Numbered from the stretch's first letter, positions 1-9,110 are shown. The stretch is 64,000 nt of DNA from G963665085 sp963665085 (GCA_963665085.2 CAXXXS010000001.1:2294001-2358000); one strand, 5' to 3'. The notes: generated by a model not told the origin, from the letters alone. Translations and numbers: made by a program.

Positions 1-1030
1 TAAAAAAGGGGGAAATCCATATCACTAAAAAGAGACTTAAAATAACTGAGATTAAAAAAAGAAAAATATTTTCGAGCATAATAGCCAGGGCAATGTTTAA
101 TTTTGAGCTCCCGTTGATTCGTTGAATTGTGAATGATTTTGTTTTTTCGAGTAAACTAATATTCAGTAGACCAAAATAATTAAACAAGGCAACAATAAGA
201 ATTACCAGGCCAATGATGAGAGCTATTGATAAATCTTTTTTATCACGGTTTTTTATAAATGGCCATTGACTTGATGTGTCAAAATATGACGTGTAAAAAG
301 GTTCTAGGTAGTATTGACCTTGTTCATCAATATTTGGAATCTTTTCCTTGTTCTCACTAAACTGTTGTTCAAGTTTTTCAGCGTCAGTACCGGGGATAAG
401 TTTAATATAGCAACGTCCATCTCTAAAATTTGAAGAACACACCATATCAAAATTAAGTTGTGTGTTTTCATTAGGTTTTTTGAATACCCCAGAGATTACT
501 AACTCTTCACTTTTATTGTTGTTTGCCAGTGTGATTGTTTTTCCAACAGGATCAGAATCGCCAAAATATTTTTTTGCCAGTTTATCAGATATAACCAGCA
601 TATTTTCTGCCTCTAATGCTGTTTTTTTATTATTTGTAAGAAGATTGAAATCGAAGAATTGAAAGAAATTTTTTGAAGCACAAATTATAGATGGATTATC
701 AAAGTATTGTTTTCTATTTGCTGTTATTTTGATTGCAGAATACTCATTTATCCTGCAAAAGTCTTCAACCTGAGAAAAGTTTTCATTTATGTACTCAGCT
801 GAACCTTGTAAACAATAGTAGATTTTTCTTGCTTCAGAAAAAGGATCGTCACATTTTAACGCATAAATCTGTTCGCAATCTTTTTGAAACTTATCCGTAT
901 TTAACTCCTTGGTTAAAAAAATAGAAATAAGGTTAATGCTTGCAATTCCAACAGTTAGACTCACAATTACTACTGCATTGTTAAGTTTGAGTTTAAAGAG
1001 TCTTCTGAAAATGAGTTTTATTTTCATCAT
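1..1030 (-). CDS. FtsX/MacB-type ABC permease, N-terminal part, cut by the left edge
   Basis: An open frame starts at the ATG pair at 1025-1030 and runs without a stop to base 1, giving about 343 residues. The start reads MMKIKLIFRRLFKLKLNN, followed by one hydrophobic helix, then a MacB-like periplasmic domain with the family phrase AKKYFGDSDPVGKTI, then the first helices of the membrane core (SIALIIGLVILIVALFNYF) and the cytoplasmic loop QRINGSS. It matches the N-terminal half of the permeases further right. It lies 116 bp downstream of the lipid operon on the same strand. I found no sigma-54 promoter or paired upstream sites in the 116 bp before it, so its control may differ from the other units. 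The C-terminal half lies outside the window. Confidence 0.85.
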   Translation of the reverse strand, partial: MMKIKLIFRRLFKLKLNNAVVIVSLTVGIASINLISIFLTKELNTDKFQKDCEQIYALKCDDPFSEARKIYYCLQGSAEYINENFSQVEDFCRINEYSAIKITANRKQYFDNPSIICASKNFFQFFDFNLLTNNKKTALEAENMLVISDKLAKKYFGDSDPVGKTITLANNNKSEELVISGVFKKPNENTQLNFDMVCSSNFRDGRCYIKLIPGTDAEKLEQQFSENKEKIPNIDEQGQYYLEPFYTSYFDTSSQWPFIKNRDKKDLSIALIIGLVILIVALFNYFGLLNISLLEKTKSFTIQRINGSSKLNIALAIMLENIFLFLISVILSLFLVIWISPFF

Positions 1031-1146
1031 AAATTCTATAAGTGGTGTATCCTATTGAAGCACTAATTATAACTGTTTGTATTGACCTGATATTTTCGGT
1101 TTATACACCATGTACAGCCAAGATTTTTTGCAAAAGTTCGTAAAGA

Positions 1147-1821
1147 TTATATTATTATTTGTTGAATATAGAGAAAAAATGAAACACTATATGGAACAGT
1201 AATATTATCGGAGCCATTAGGACTTATAATTTCCACAAGTGTAGTAATAAAGGCTATAAAAAGAGATAATAAAAATAATTTATTGCCATTATAAAGGAAT
1301 AAATGCAAGCTAATTATTGAAATTAGAAAAGCTGAGATTGAAAAAACGATTGATCCTAGAAGTGTCTTTTCAAACTTATGGTTAAATAGGATCACATTTT
1401 TGGTTTTGGCTTTATAAATCCTACCAAATATACCAGCAAGAGGGTCGCTTATACCTAAAACTAAAATAGGTAAGATAAAAAGTAGGGTATCTTCTCCTGA
1501 AAAAATAAACAGAGAACAGATAGATACAGGTAATAAATAACTCCCCTCTGTTTTACGATCTACCGAATCAATCGATTTAAAAAGCTTTAAATACTTTCCA
1601 GAAAATAAAAGGACGAAGGAAAAAACGCCTAATATTACGACATAAGAATATGATTGGAAAATAACCGGAAAGAATAAACAAACTAAAGTAGATGCGGAAT
1701 GCCCTAATTTTCTGGTATATTCAGAATGGATGTTTAGTTTTTTATGAAGTAATTCACAGATTACAATTAAACTGATAAAGCCTAGAATATAAACAAATGT
1801 AAAAGTTAGTTGAGAATTCAT
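1147..1821 (-). CDS. CTP-dependent polyprenol/phytol kinase-like membrane protein
   Basis: This 224-residue polytopic protein resembles the phytol/dolichol kinase branch of the CTP transferases. Visible marks are RKLGHS near residue 40, ISDPLAGIFGR in the middle, KTLLGS after it, and ISPNGSDNITVPYS near the C-terminus. About six or seven hydrophobic segments span the length. Members of this branch phosphorylate a lipid alcohol with CTP; the substrate here cannot be read from sequence. Its ATG overlaps the stop of the upstream CdsA-like gene by 4 bp, so the two are probably translationally coupled. The family call is fairly firm, the reaction is not. Confidence 0.65.
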   Translation of the reverse strand: MNSQLTFTFVYILGFISLIVICELLHKKLNIHSEYTRKLGHSASTLVCLFFPVIFQSYSYVVILGVFSFVLLFSGKYLKLFKSIDSVDRKTEGSYLLPVSICSLFIFSGEDTLLFILPILVLGISDPLAGIFGRIYKAKTKNVILFNHKFEKTLLGSIVFSISAFLISIISLHLFLYNGNKLFLLSLFIAFITTLVEIISPNGSDNITVPYSVSFFLYIQQIII

Positions 1822-2540
1822 ATTTCAGTGAATAGTTTAATTAAGAACATAAATGAACCAGCAGTAATTAGTGAATCAAACCGGTCTAATACTCCCCCAT
1901 GACCGGGAATTAAGTTGCTAAAGTCTTTTTTGTTATATTTTCGTTTACAGTATGAAGCCAGTATATCACCCAGAAATGCAAAACCAATAAGTCCAACACT
2001 AAAAAAAATTGATTTAAGAAAGGAAATGCCTAAAAGATTACGAATAAATATAGATGTAAGAACAGAAAATATTATTCCACCTAAGAATCCCTCAATGGTT
2101 TTATTAGGACTAATTTTACTTAATAAACTTTTTTTTCCTATGGATTGTCCAATAAGCTGACTAAATGCATCGAAAACAGTTGTTAGGTATAAAGTATAAA
2201 ACAGGTAGGTTTTAGGCATCAAAGAAAAATAATAGTAGGTAAATGCAAAAAAGGAAAATATTATCATAACGGCTATATCTGTCTTGATATTTTTAGAGAA
2301 ATATATCAGTTTGACTATTTCATAATATCCTAATGCAAGAATTAAAATACTTAATATGTGAAAATAAAAAGACTCAAGCAGAATTGTTACAAACAACAGG
2401 TTTACAATAATAAAATAGACAGAGTACTTTAACCAGTTATTTTTGCGAAAGGAGGGAGTTTTATTTCTGTTCGTAAAAGTCATAATAATACCACCCAAAA
2501 TAAAATATGATAATAACAAGATGTATAATTTGATTTCCAT
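1818..2540 (-). CDS. Phosphatidate cytidylyltransferase (CdsA family)
   Basis: This 240-residue membrane protein ends with a near-perfect CdsA signature at about residues 190-220: KRKYNKKDFSNLIPGHGG followed by VLDRFD. A further family element, SPNKTIEGFLGG, lies near residue 145. CdsA enzymes make CDP-diacylglycerol from phosphatidate and CTP at the cytoplasmic membrane. The start overlaps the stop of the CDP-alcohol phosphotransferase gene by one base, and the 3' end overlaps the next gene by four. It may be a second, specialised copy rather than the housekeeping cdsA, because it sits between two other CDP-lipid genes and not beside a general membrane biogenesis gene; that is inference. Confidence 0.85.
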   Translation of the reverse strand: MEIKLYILLLSYFILGGIIMTFTNRNKTPSFRKNNWLKYSVYFIIVNLLFVTILLESFYFHILSILILALGYYEIVKLIYFSKNIKTDIAVMIIFSFFAFTYYYFSLMPKTYLFYTLYLTTVFDAFSQLIGQSIGKKSLLSKISPNKTIEGFLGGIIFSVLTSIFIRNLLGISFLKSIFFSVGLIGFAFLGDILASYCKRKYNKKDFSNLIPGHGGVLDRFDSLITAGSFMFLIKLFTEI

Positions 2541-3112
2541 TATTGCTCTTTTATTATCCAGTATAAACCTTTTACATTCGATTTTAATTCAGACATAATT
2601 AGAACAATAATGATTTGTTCTATGAAGGTTAAAATACCAAACACGATTGTAATGTAGTAGAATATACTATTGAAACAAAAAACAAATAAAACAAAGAAAA
2701 ATGCGCCTTGCATATACCCACCTATTTTTGATGAATATAAGTGAAGGCTTGGCAATTTTTTAAACCGGGATAAAGAAATTATCTTGGGTACAATAAATAC
2801 AAAAATGAAAGTGAAAAGACTAATATAATGAGGTGATAAATCGTTCGACTTAAACATTATTACTCCAATTATTGCTGTAATATACATGCCAATATCAGCA
2901 TAAGCATCCAGCTTTGCCCCAAACTCTGTTTCTAATTTGAACATTCTAGCAATAATGCCATCCATTGCATCAGTAACTAAATTAATTACCAGTAAAATAA
3001 CATAGATACTTTCGTTTCGAGATAATGCATAATATAGAACAAAAGGGGAGGATAATAATCTATAGAATGATAGTATATTAGGAATATTAACATATTGTTT
3101 TAAGTTCATCAT
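2540..3112 (-). CDS. CDP-alcohol phosphatidyltransferase
   Basis: This 190-residue integral membrane enzyme has the complete CDP-alcohol phosphotransferase motif. Asp48, Asp51, Gly52, Ala55, Arg56, Gly65, Asp69 and Asp73 fit the D-x2-D-G-x2-A-R-x8-G-x3-D-x3-D pattern. It should transfer a phospho-lipid moiety from a CDP-linked donor to an alcohol; sequence alone does not say which alcohol. It is the first gene of a three-gene operon with the CdsA-like and phytol-kinase-like genes, with overlaps of one and four bases. The start reads MMNLKQYVN; either Met could be used. Confidence 0.85.
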   Translation of the reverse strand: MMNLKQYVNIPNILSFYRLLSSPFVLYYALSRNESIYVILLVINLVTDAMDGIIARMFKLETEFGAKLDAYADIGMYITAIIGVIMFKSNDLSPHYISLFTFIFVFIVPKIISLSRFKKLPSLHLYSSKIGGYMQGAFFFVLFVFCFNSIFYYITIVFGILTFIEQIIIVLIMSELKSNVKGLYWIIKEQ

Positions 3113-3392
3113 ATTTACGAATTATACATAAAAACTAATATTTCAGCGTGTTTTTTATGCAACGATTGTGTCATTGCCTCTTTGCAAAGCACTACAAACA
3201 CCCTGGAACGGGAATAGTAAATATATCCAGACTCACAATGATTATAGTATTGTTAGCTTTTGTCTAAAGAAATTTCGAAATAAGAGTTTAAATCCTATCA
3301 TGAGGGTGTTTTAATGACAATCTGTAATTTTTCCAATCCTTACCGGTCTTCTGTCTCCAAATTCCGGTTTCCGAACGATGAGGCTTGAAATT

Positions 3393-4103
3393 TTACTTTC
3401 TATCCAAAAGAACTACTTCGACTTTACCTTCCAATTTTTCTTTAAATGTAACAGCATCTTCATCTTTACCTTCGTACATGCCGTAATGGAAAGGGATTGC
3501 AGCTTTTGCTTTTACATCGAGTACGGATTGAACGGCGTCATCAATTGAGTTCATTGTATATTTTTGACCCAGAGGCATAAATGTGATATCGCAGTTGATA
3601 TTTTTCATTTCAGGAATATGTTCAGTGTCTCCTGGATGATAGATTTTCATTCCGTCTGCGTTCAATACATAACCTACCCAGTTGCTAGATTTAGGGTGAG
3701 TTTCTTTACTTGGAGTATAGGCAGGAACAACATCAACTTTGATTCCATCAACAGTGATTGATTGGCCAGGTAATACTTTTATGGGCGTAAACCCATTTGA
3801 TTTTAAATCTGCATGGCAACTTTCCGGAGCATAAATTTTTGTTGAGGCTGTTGCAATCTTTTTTATCTCATTAATCGCGAAATGATCTCCATGAGAATGT
3901 GTTATGAATATTATATCTGCTTCTCCTGGAGCTTTAATTTCAAATGGGTCTATGTATATTTTTTTGTTGTTTAATGTAAAATAGACAGAGGATTGCCCAC
4001 TCCATTCAATAGTTTTTATGAAATTTGAGATTTTCGGCTCAATACTTTTTGCTTGAATACTGATGATACTTAGTATGATGGAAAGTGATATAATCTTTTT
4101 CAT
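3393..4103 (-). CDS. Secreted metallo-beta-lactamase-fold hydrolase
   Basis: The 236-residue product starts with a signal peptide (about residues 1-19, MKKIISLSIILSIISIQAKS). The metal-binding motif HSHGDH lies at residues 69-74. Further conserved points are HPGDTEH in the middle and PFHYGMYEG near the C-terminus. The layout fits the UlaG-like/UPF0173 branch of metal-dependent hydrolases, where two divalent ions activate water. The substrate is unknown. It stands alone on the minus strand with 280 bp before the lipid operon and 359 bp upstream, so it is probably a single-gene unit. The signal peptide predicts a periplasmic protein, while many family relatives are cytoplasmic. Confidence 0.8.
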   Translation of the reverse strand: MKKIISLSIILSIISIQAKSIEPKISNFIKTIEWSGQSSVYFTLNNKKIYIDPFEIKAPGEADIIFITHSHGDHFAINEIKKIATASTKIYAPESCHADLKSNGFTPIKVLPGQSITVDGIKVDVVPAYTPSKETHPKSSNWVGYVLNADGMKIYHPGDTEHIPEMKNINCDITFMPLGQKYTMNSIDDAVQSVLDVKAKAAIPFHYGMYEGKDEDAVTFKEKLEGKVEVVLLDRK

Positions 4104-4462
4104 AATTGTATTTTGGGTTTTTGGTAAATTGGGCTGAAAGTTACTAAAAATAAATATTGGCTAAAGGTTGTTTTAAATAAATAAAATATAAATAGTCAAA
4201 ATGTCGAGAAGACTTTCTAAAGTTTGTCTATAAAGTAACTCTGTGATGTTTAAGCAATGGATAGCCTCCTTTAAGAGACTCAGAAAAGCTACAGGAATTG
4301 GAAGTGCTTATAAATAAAACAACTAAGTTTTTTGAAGAAAATCATTTAAAATATTCTAAAACATGTTTTAAAATTTATTCTGATTTTTTTTTTGTGTATT
4401 TCTAAATACTGTATTAAATTTAAGTACTGAGAGCTGGTTTTAATTTTCTTAATTATATATCG
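4104..4462. other. Intergenic gap between divergent genes
   Basis: These 359 bp separate the minus-strand hydrolase from the plus-strand lipoprotein and must hold both promoters. The sequence is very A/T-rich. I see no RNA gene, no clear dyad and no convincing Bacteroidota promoter box pair. Confidence 0.5.
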
Positions 4463-4894
4463 TTGAAAAGAATATTTTTTTTTAGTGTCTTTTTTGTTGG
4501 GTTTTTTATTAGTTGTGCCCCAAATAAAGAGCTTGAAACAAACCGTTCAAAGAGGCAATTAGTTTTTGGAGAAGGAGGAGGATTTGTAGGTGGGACAAAG
4601 ACATATATTCTTTATGATTCCGGACAACTTTTTTATATACATTCTATTGGAGGTGAACAGCAAGAACTTAATCCCATTGAAAAAAAGCTTTGTAAGAAAG
4701 TATTTAAGAAAGCTAAGAGATTATCATTGGCGACAATAGAAATTGAACGCCCTGGAAATATTTATTATTTCCTTGAGATAAGGGATAATAAAAATAAAAA
4801 CAGGGTGTCATGGGGAGATCCAAACTATAAACTTCCTGGAGAATTGATGGAGTTTTATCAGTTCTTAAATGATACGATTAAGCCTCCGGTATAA
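4463..4894 (+). CDS. Small lipoprotein of unknown function
   Basis: The product has 143 residues. It starts at a TTG codon, chosen because the lipoprotein signal begins right there: MKRIFFFSVFFVGFFISC, with Cys18 as the likely lipidated residue. The mature part contains a Gly-rich stretch (FGEGGGFVGGTKTYIL) and then a short mixed domain ending in TIKPPV. The pattern resembles small Bacteroidota lipoproteins that pair a glycine-rich segment with a 'device for measuring side-chain loss' type domain, but I do not recognise a named family. It is one of the two convincing plus-strand genes in the window and is the last intact gene before the IS region. Confidence 0.6.
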   Translation: MKRIFFFSVFFVGFFISCAPNKELETNRSKRQLVFGEGGGFVGGTKTYILYDSGQLFYIHSIGGEQQELNPIEKKLCKKVFKKAKRLSLATIEIERPGNIYYFLEIRDNKNKNRVSWGDPNYKLPGELMEFYQFLNDTIKPPV

Positions 4895-5064
4895 TAAAAA
4901 ATTATTTATTAGTTGATAAATAAAGCCATACGAGGAGGCGAAAAATCAAAAAAAACAGAACCTGACAAGCAGGCCTCTCATAATTCGATATCAACCAATT
5001 TTTTGAATAGGTTTTTAAAGGGAAGAGATAAATTCTTAGAGATTGTTTTAATTACTGTCTATTA

Positions 5065-5277
5065 AGATGACCTCCTAAATCCTCCTTAGAGTAGGACTTT
5101 AAGAGGAGCAACAAAATAAGCTTGCTTGTTATTAATTATTCTTTTTGATACATAATTTTTCCACCAACAATCGTCTTTTCAACTTTTGTATTCCAGATTT
5201 CTTCAGCAGGAATATCAAATATGTCCTTATCAAGGATTACCAGATCAGCTAGTTTCCCTGGTTCCAGGGTGCCTTTT
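5065..5277. repeat. Left copy of a 213-bp direct repeat flanking the IS (target duplication)
   Basis: Bases 5065-5277 match 6880-7092 at a constant offset of 1815 bp, as far as I could compare by eye. The copy starts at agatgacctcc and ends at gtgcctttt, exactly where the insertion sequence begins. It contains about 70 bp of sequence lying downstream of the amidohydrolase gene and the last 142 bp of that gene. Such a long duplication is known for the IS1634 and IS1549 group. Confidence 0.9.
5136..5277 (-). pseudogene. Duplicated C-terminal end of the amidohydrolase gene
   Basis: This stretch encodes the last 47 codons and the stop of the amidohydrolase (ending GKIMYQKE), cut off from the rest by the IS. 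It has no start of its own. It is the leftover half of the target duplication; the working gene uses the other copy at 6951. Confidence 0.85.
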
Positions 5278-6879
5278 CCTGACTTGTCCCTTTTAGTGCG
5301 GTGCATTTAACTTTTCTATAAGTTCCTTCATTTTGTGAGTTGGTTCGGCTTTTAGTATTACTGTTTTGTTTGTGATCTGGTTCAATATTTCTCCATCCAC
5401 AACTTTCTTTGATTCGTCGATGAATTTTCTAATTGACACACCAGTTTTTAGTTCGATATGCTTTGCTATGACAAGCGCCATGAAGCAAATCAGTATATGC
5501 AATTTTATCGGTTGTTCCTTATAATGAAAGATGGGTCTTGTTTGTAGGTCATTTTTTGATATCCTAAAGTTCTGCTCTATTTTATAAAGTTCATGGTATC
5601 GCTCCATTATTGTTTTATTATTGGCAACCGATTCTTCCAGATTGGTATAATATCCTTTGACGCCTAATAGCTTCTGAGTCTTTTCAATAAGTGCTTCATT
5701 GAGTCCCATTTCCTGGTTTTTAATCCGGGTAAATTTCAACTTTTTGCTTTTCGATGGTTTTGAAATTGCTTGTTTTGCTTTTTCGATTTGCTTCTCCATT
5801 TCGTATTTATCCTTACGGTACCTGACTGAAGAATAGCTACAAACCAGATAACCGTTATCCATTTTAATCCGTATGCTTTTACCATCTTCGCGGCTGATGT
5901 TTTTATCGATCGTCTCAAACAGTGCTGTTGGGATATTGCCAAGTCTGGCTCCAACGATGTAGTTGATATTGTTTTGAACCAATTTTTGTACATTTTCGGT
6001 ACTGATCATGGCAGCATCGGCCACTACGGTAAAATCTTTTACATTATTCCTTTCAATAAAATCTTTAATGACAGGAATGATTGTGTGCCCTTCAAAAGTA
6101 TTGCCTGAAAATACCTCATAGGCAACAGGGAAGCCTTCTTTACTTACCATCAGGGCTATGAGTATTTGCGGTTGTTGGGATTTGTTGTCTTTTGAGAAAC
6201 CGTTCTTGCGTAACTCATCCTCTTCAAAAGTCTCGAAATACAATGTTGTTACATCGTAAAACAAAATGTCGAAATTAAAGGAGTAATGAACTTTTGCAAA
6301 ATCAACAACCTTCTGTTCAATAATTTTCTTTAGCCCGATACAATTAGGGGCTATTTTGTAATAATTTTTGCGGCTATGGCTGAGGCTGAAAAATTGTTCC
6401 ATCAATTCCAGTGAGCGGAGCTTCGATGCAGGCTCAAATATCCTTATTGTTACTAAATCATTTAATAACGCAGGCAGTTCATCTAACTTAATTTTATCCT
6501 GAATTGAACGGATCTGCTTTTGGAAAAAATGGTATTTGACTCCAAGAAATGTGCAATGATTGAGATGCAACAACTTGTTGGGGTTTTCATCAGGGAAGAT
6601 AGACAATTGTTTGGAGTAATCTTTGATCCATTCTTCTGCCAAAATCAATAAATCGCTTAATGCCCCCTCTGTGTGAGCAGAACCAATATGCTGCAAAATG
6701 ACCCTTTTATTATTCCGGTAATGCACTACCTGTACAGCTTTTGCATTTGAGCCTGTTTTAACAACCCTGATTTTCATGCTAAAATAAACCTTAGTGCGGT
6801 AAATTTAGCATTTTTTAAAACACAAAACCTGATAATCAGCTGTTTACAACCGCACTAATTCCCAAGGGTACAAGTCAGG
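5278..6879 (-). mobile_element. IS1634-type insertion sequence, 1602 bp
   Basis: The element starts with CCTGACTTGT at 5278 and ends with its reverse complement ACAAGTCAGG at 6870-6879. Further inside, TTAGTGCGGT on the left is mirrored by ACCGCACTAA on the right. Between them is one transposase gene reading leftward. The flanks are 213-bp direct repeats. Ends, single DDE transposase and very long target duplication together point to the IS1634 family. It looks intact and recent, because I saw no difference between the two flanking copies. Confidence 0.9.
5293..6777 (-). CDS. IS1634/IS4-type DDE transposase
   Basis: The transposase has 494 residues and is uninterrupted. The catalytic triad can be placed: Asp175 in FYDVTTLYFE, Asp254 in VVADAAMIST, and Glu401 in YKIEQNFRISK. 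The long insertion between the second Asp and the Glu is usual in the IS4-related families. The N-terminal part (QHIGSAHTEGAL) is typical of IS1634 proteins. The stop codon lies only 15 bp from the left terminal repeat and the start about 100 bp from the right one. It has no ORF-A/ORF-B split, so no frameshift is needed. Confidence 0.92.
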   Translation of the reverse strand: MKIRVVKTGSNAKAVQVVHYRNNKRVILQHIGSAHTEGALSDLLILAEEWIKDYSKQLSIFPDENPNKLLHLNHCTFLGVKYHFFQKQIRSIQDKIKLDELPALLNDLVTIRIFEPASKLRSLELMEQFFSLSHSRKNYYKIAPNCIGLKKIIEQKVVDFAKVHYSFNFDILFYDVTTLYFETFEEDELRKNGFSKDNKSQQPQILIALMVSKEGFPVAYEVFSGNTFEGHTIIPVIKDFIERNNVKDFTVVADAAMISTENVQKLVQNNINYIVGARLGNIPTALFETIDKNISREDGKSIRIKMDNGYLVCSYSSVRYRKDKYEMEKQIEKAKQAISKPSKSKKLKFTRIKNQEMGLNEALIEKTQKLLGVKGYYTNLEESVANNKTIMERYHELYKIEQNFRISKNDLQTRPIFHYKEQPIKLHILICFMALVIAKHIELKTGVSIRKFIDESKKVVDGEILNQITNKTVILKAEPTHKMKELIEKLNAPH

Positions 6880-7092
6880 AGATGACCTCCTAAATCCTCC
6901 TTAGAGTAGGACTTTAAGAGGAGCAACAAAATAAGCTTGCTTGTTATTAATTATTCTTTTTGATACATAATTTTTCCACCAACAATCGTCTTTTCAACTT
7001 TTGTATTCCAGATTTCTTCAGCAGGAATATCAAATATGTCCTTATCAAGGATTACCAGATCAGCTAGTTTCCCTGGTTCCAGGGTGCCTTTT
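6880..7092. repeat. Right copy of the 213-bp direct repeat flanking the IS
   Basis: This is the counterpart of 5065-5277. It begins directly after the right IS end and runs 142 bp into the 3' end of the amidohydrolase gene, supplying that gene's last 47 codons and its stop. Bases 6881-6920 also include a dispersed motif, CTCCTAAATCCTCCTTAGAG, seen in related form near 34060 and 36730. Confidence 0.9.
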
Positions 7093-8627
7093 TTATCTTC
7101 TTCAAAAATAGCATAAGGCGGTTTTACGGTATAAGCTTTTAAAGCTTCAACAACAGAAATTTTTTGATCAGGTACCCATCCTTCAGGATTTTTTCCATCT
7201 AAGGTTTCACGGGTTACAGCAGCAAAAATCCCTTCTAATGGAGTAGGAGGGGCAACATACCAATCACTTCCAAATACTAATGTTGCATCACTGTCCAAAA
7301 GAGAACGATAAGCGTGGGTTGTCTGGATACGTTCCTTGCCAAGCAGAGGTTCTGCCCATCGACCATCATCAATACAATGATAAGGCTGCATGCTGGGAAT
7401 TACTCCTAATTTACCGAATCGTTCTACATCTTCCGGTAATAAATGTTGTGCATGTTCTATACGGAAACGACGATCCCTGGGGCCATTTTCCTCAGCAACT
7501 TTTTCGTAGATATTTAACATAATATTGTTGGCCCTGTCTCCAATAGCATGAACAATAGCTTGTGCTCCGAATTCATCGCCGGCTTTTACCATTTCATACA
7601 TTTCCTGTTCTGTGGTAACCATCAGTCCAAAATCATTGGGTTGATCTGTAAATCCTTCCTTCATCAAGGCAGTATGAGATCCCAACGAACCATCCATAAA
7701 TCCTTTTAATCCACCAAGTCTGAGCCATTCGTCACCCCAACCTTCTGATTCCTTGCGAGCTTTTAATTTTTCGTATGTTGTTATCGGAACTGCTGCTGAA
7801 ATACGTGCTTTTAATTCCCCCTTATCTTTAGCTGTTTCAAAAACGCTTACGTCATCCCAGGTTCCCATGTGATGCACGGATGTACAACCATTACTTAATA
7901 CATAGTTCATTGCAGCATTAAGATTACGCATTTTCATTTCATCATCAAACTCAGGTACTATTTCCTCAACAACAGACATAGAATTATCTTTAAGAATACC
8001 GGTGAGTTTGCCCGCATCATCACGAACAAATGTTCCTCCATCAATTTCTTCAACTGTATCGTCAACTTTAGCAATCTTTAAAGTCAGGGAATTTGCCAAG
8101 GCCATGTGTCCATCCAGGCGGCTTATCCAAACCGGATTTTCAGGAGTAATATCGTCAACCCATTCTTTTGTTGGTAATTCTCCACCCCAGTTTGTATGAT
8201 CCCAATCACCACCAATAATCCAGGTGCCCGGTTTTATTGTTTTGGCATATTCGGCAATTCTTTGTTTGAATTCTTCTGGTGTTTTTGCATCACGAAGTTG
8301 CACAGAGGCTAATCGTTGTCCACCTTCCAAAAAATGCACATGAGAATCAGTGAATCCAGGACAGACCAATTTTCCCTCCCCGTCAATTACGGTTGTGGAT
8401 TTATTTATGTAATTCTGAATTTCTTCGTTTGAGCCTACAGCCAGAATCTTATCATCCTGGATGGCAATAGCTTCTGCAAAATCATTGTCACTAATGCCAG
8501 TCCATATTTTAGAATTGAGAATCACCATTGTCGCTGTAATATTTTCTTTTTTTGAAATTCTAGACCAAAAGATTCCAATTGCAATAATTAAAACTGTAAT
8601 TAAAGCTAATACCCTCATTTTTTTCAT
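6951..8627 (-). CDS. YtcJ-like membrane-anchored amidohydrolase
   Basis: This 558-residue protein belongs to the amidohydrolase superfamily (Amidohydro_3/YtcJ branch). An N-terminal anchor or signal lies at about residues 5-21. The HxH metal ligands are His96 and His98 in TDSHVHFLEGG. Later family points are VHAIGDRANN, RIEHAQHL and the catalytic-Asp region FGSDWYVAPP. A C-terminal composite beta domain ends in KLADLVILD. Family members cleave amide-type bonds with one or two metal ions; the substrate is not predictable. An IS inserted into the 3' end of this gene, but the 213-bp duplication restored the last codons, so the reading frame is whole. Confidence 0.88.
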   Translation of the reverse strand: MKKMRVLALITVLIIAIGIFWSRISKKENITATMVILNSKIWTGISDNDFAEAIAIQDDKILAVGSNEEIQNYINKSTTVIDGEGKLVCPGFTDSHVHFLEGGQRLASVQLRDAKTPEEFKQRIAEYAKTIKPGTWIIGGDWDHTNWGGELPTKEWVDDITPENPVWISRLDGHMALANSLTLKIAKVDDTVEEIDGGTFVRDDAGKLTGILKDNSMSVVEEIVPEFDDEMKMRNLNAAMNYVLSNGCTSVHHMGTWDDVSVFETAKDKGELKARISAAVPITTYEKLKARKESEGWGDEWLRLGGLKGFMDGSLGSHTALMKEGFTDQPNDFGLMVTTEQEMYEMVKAGDEFGAQAIVHAIGDRANNIMLNIYEKVAEENGPRDRRFRIEHAQHLLPEDVERFGKLGVIPSMQPYHCIDDGRWAEPLLGKERIQTTHAYRSLLDSDATLVFGSDWYVAPPTPLEGIFAAVTRETLDGKNPEGWVPDQKISVVEALKAYTVKPPYAIFEEDKKGTLEPGKLADLVILDKDIFDIPAEEIWNTKVEKTIVGGKIMYQKE

Positions 8628-8894
8628 AATTGACCTTCCTTTTTGAGATTATATTTTGTGCTAGTTTAACAAATCTCACCATCAGCCTGATTTTTAATTT
8701 ATTCCTAAAAACTTTGCATAAATAAACAATAGGAATCGAAAACAAATAAAAAGTTTTTACTGCGAATTAATGTCAAAATAACACATATTATGGGTAAAAT
8801 AAAGTAAAATTTAATAAATATTGAAGATAGACTTTGAGAATTTAACTCTGTCTTTTTAGATATTTTTAATTCAAGGTTATTAAATACACATTAT

Positions 8895-9110
8895 TTATTC
8901 ATAACGAAGAGCCTCTACCGGATTCCTGGTAGCTGCTTTCCAGCTTTGCCAGCTGAATGTCTGGAACTATGATTTATTTGATTTTATGATGGGCTTTGAT
9001 TTTTTATTCATAAGGCTTTAAAAAAGTCAGGTTTTTACTTCTAAAGTGGGTTAAAAGATCTAATTCTAAGTTATAGCATAGCTAATGACTTTATTATTTT
9101 TAATTGATAA
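8895..9110 (-). pseudogene. Scar: GxxExxY gene end fused to a permease 3' tail
   Basis: Read leftward, 9010-9090 encodes the last ~24 codons of a GxxExxY protein (YNLELDLLTHFRSKNLTF), with no stop until after KPYE. Next comes the repeat L (8957-9000). Then 8895-8956 encodes SWQSWKAATRNPVEALRYE and a stop, which is the conserved end of a permease. The same order occurs intact at 46956-47449. The tail is close to that of the truncated permease at 9185. No full gene is present. The rest of 8628-9184 is A/T-rich and I see nothing else in it. Confidence 0.75.

Noticed and set aside
5736..5993. Second minus-strand frame inside the transposase
   Set aside because: It is an out-of-frame shadow of the intact 494-residue transposase; IS1634 proteins are made from one frame.
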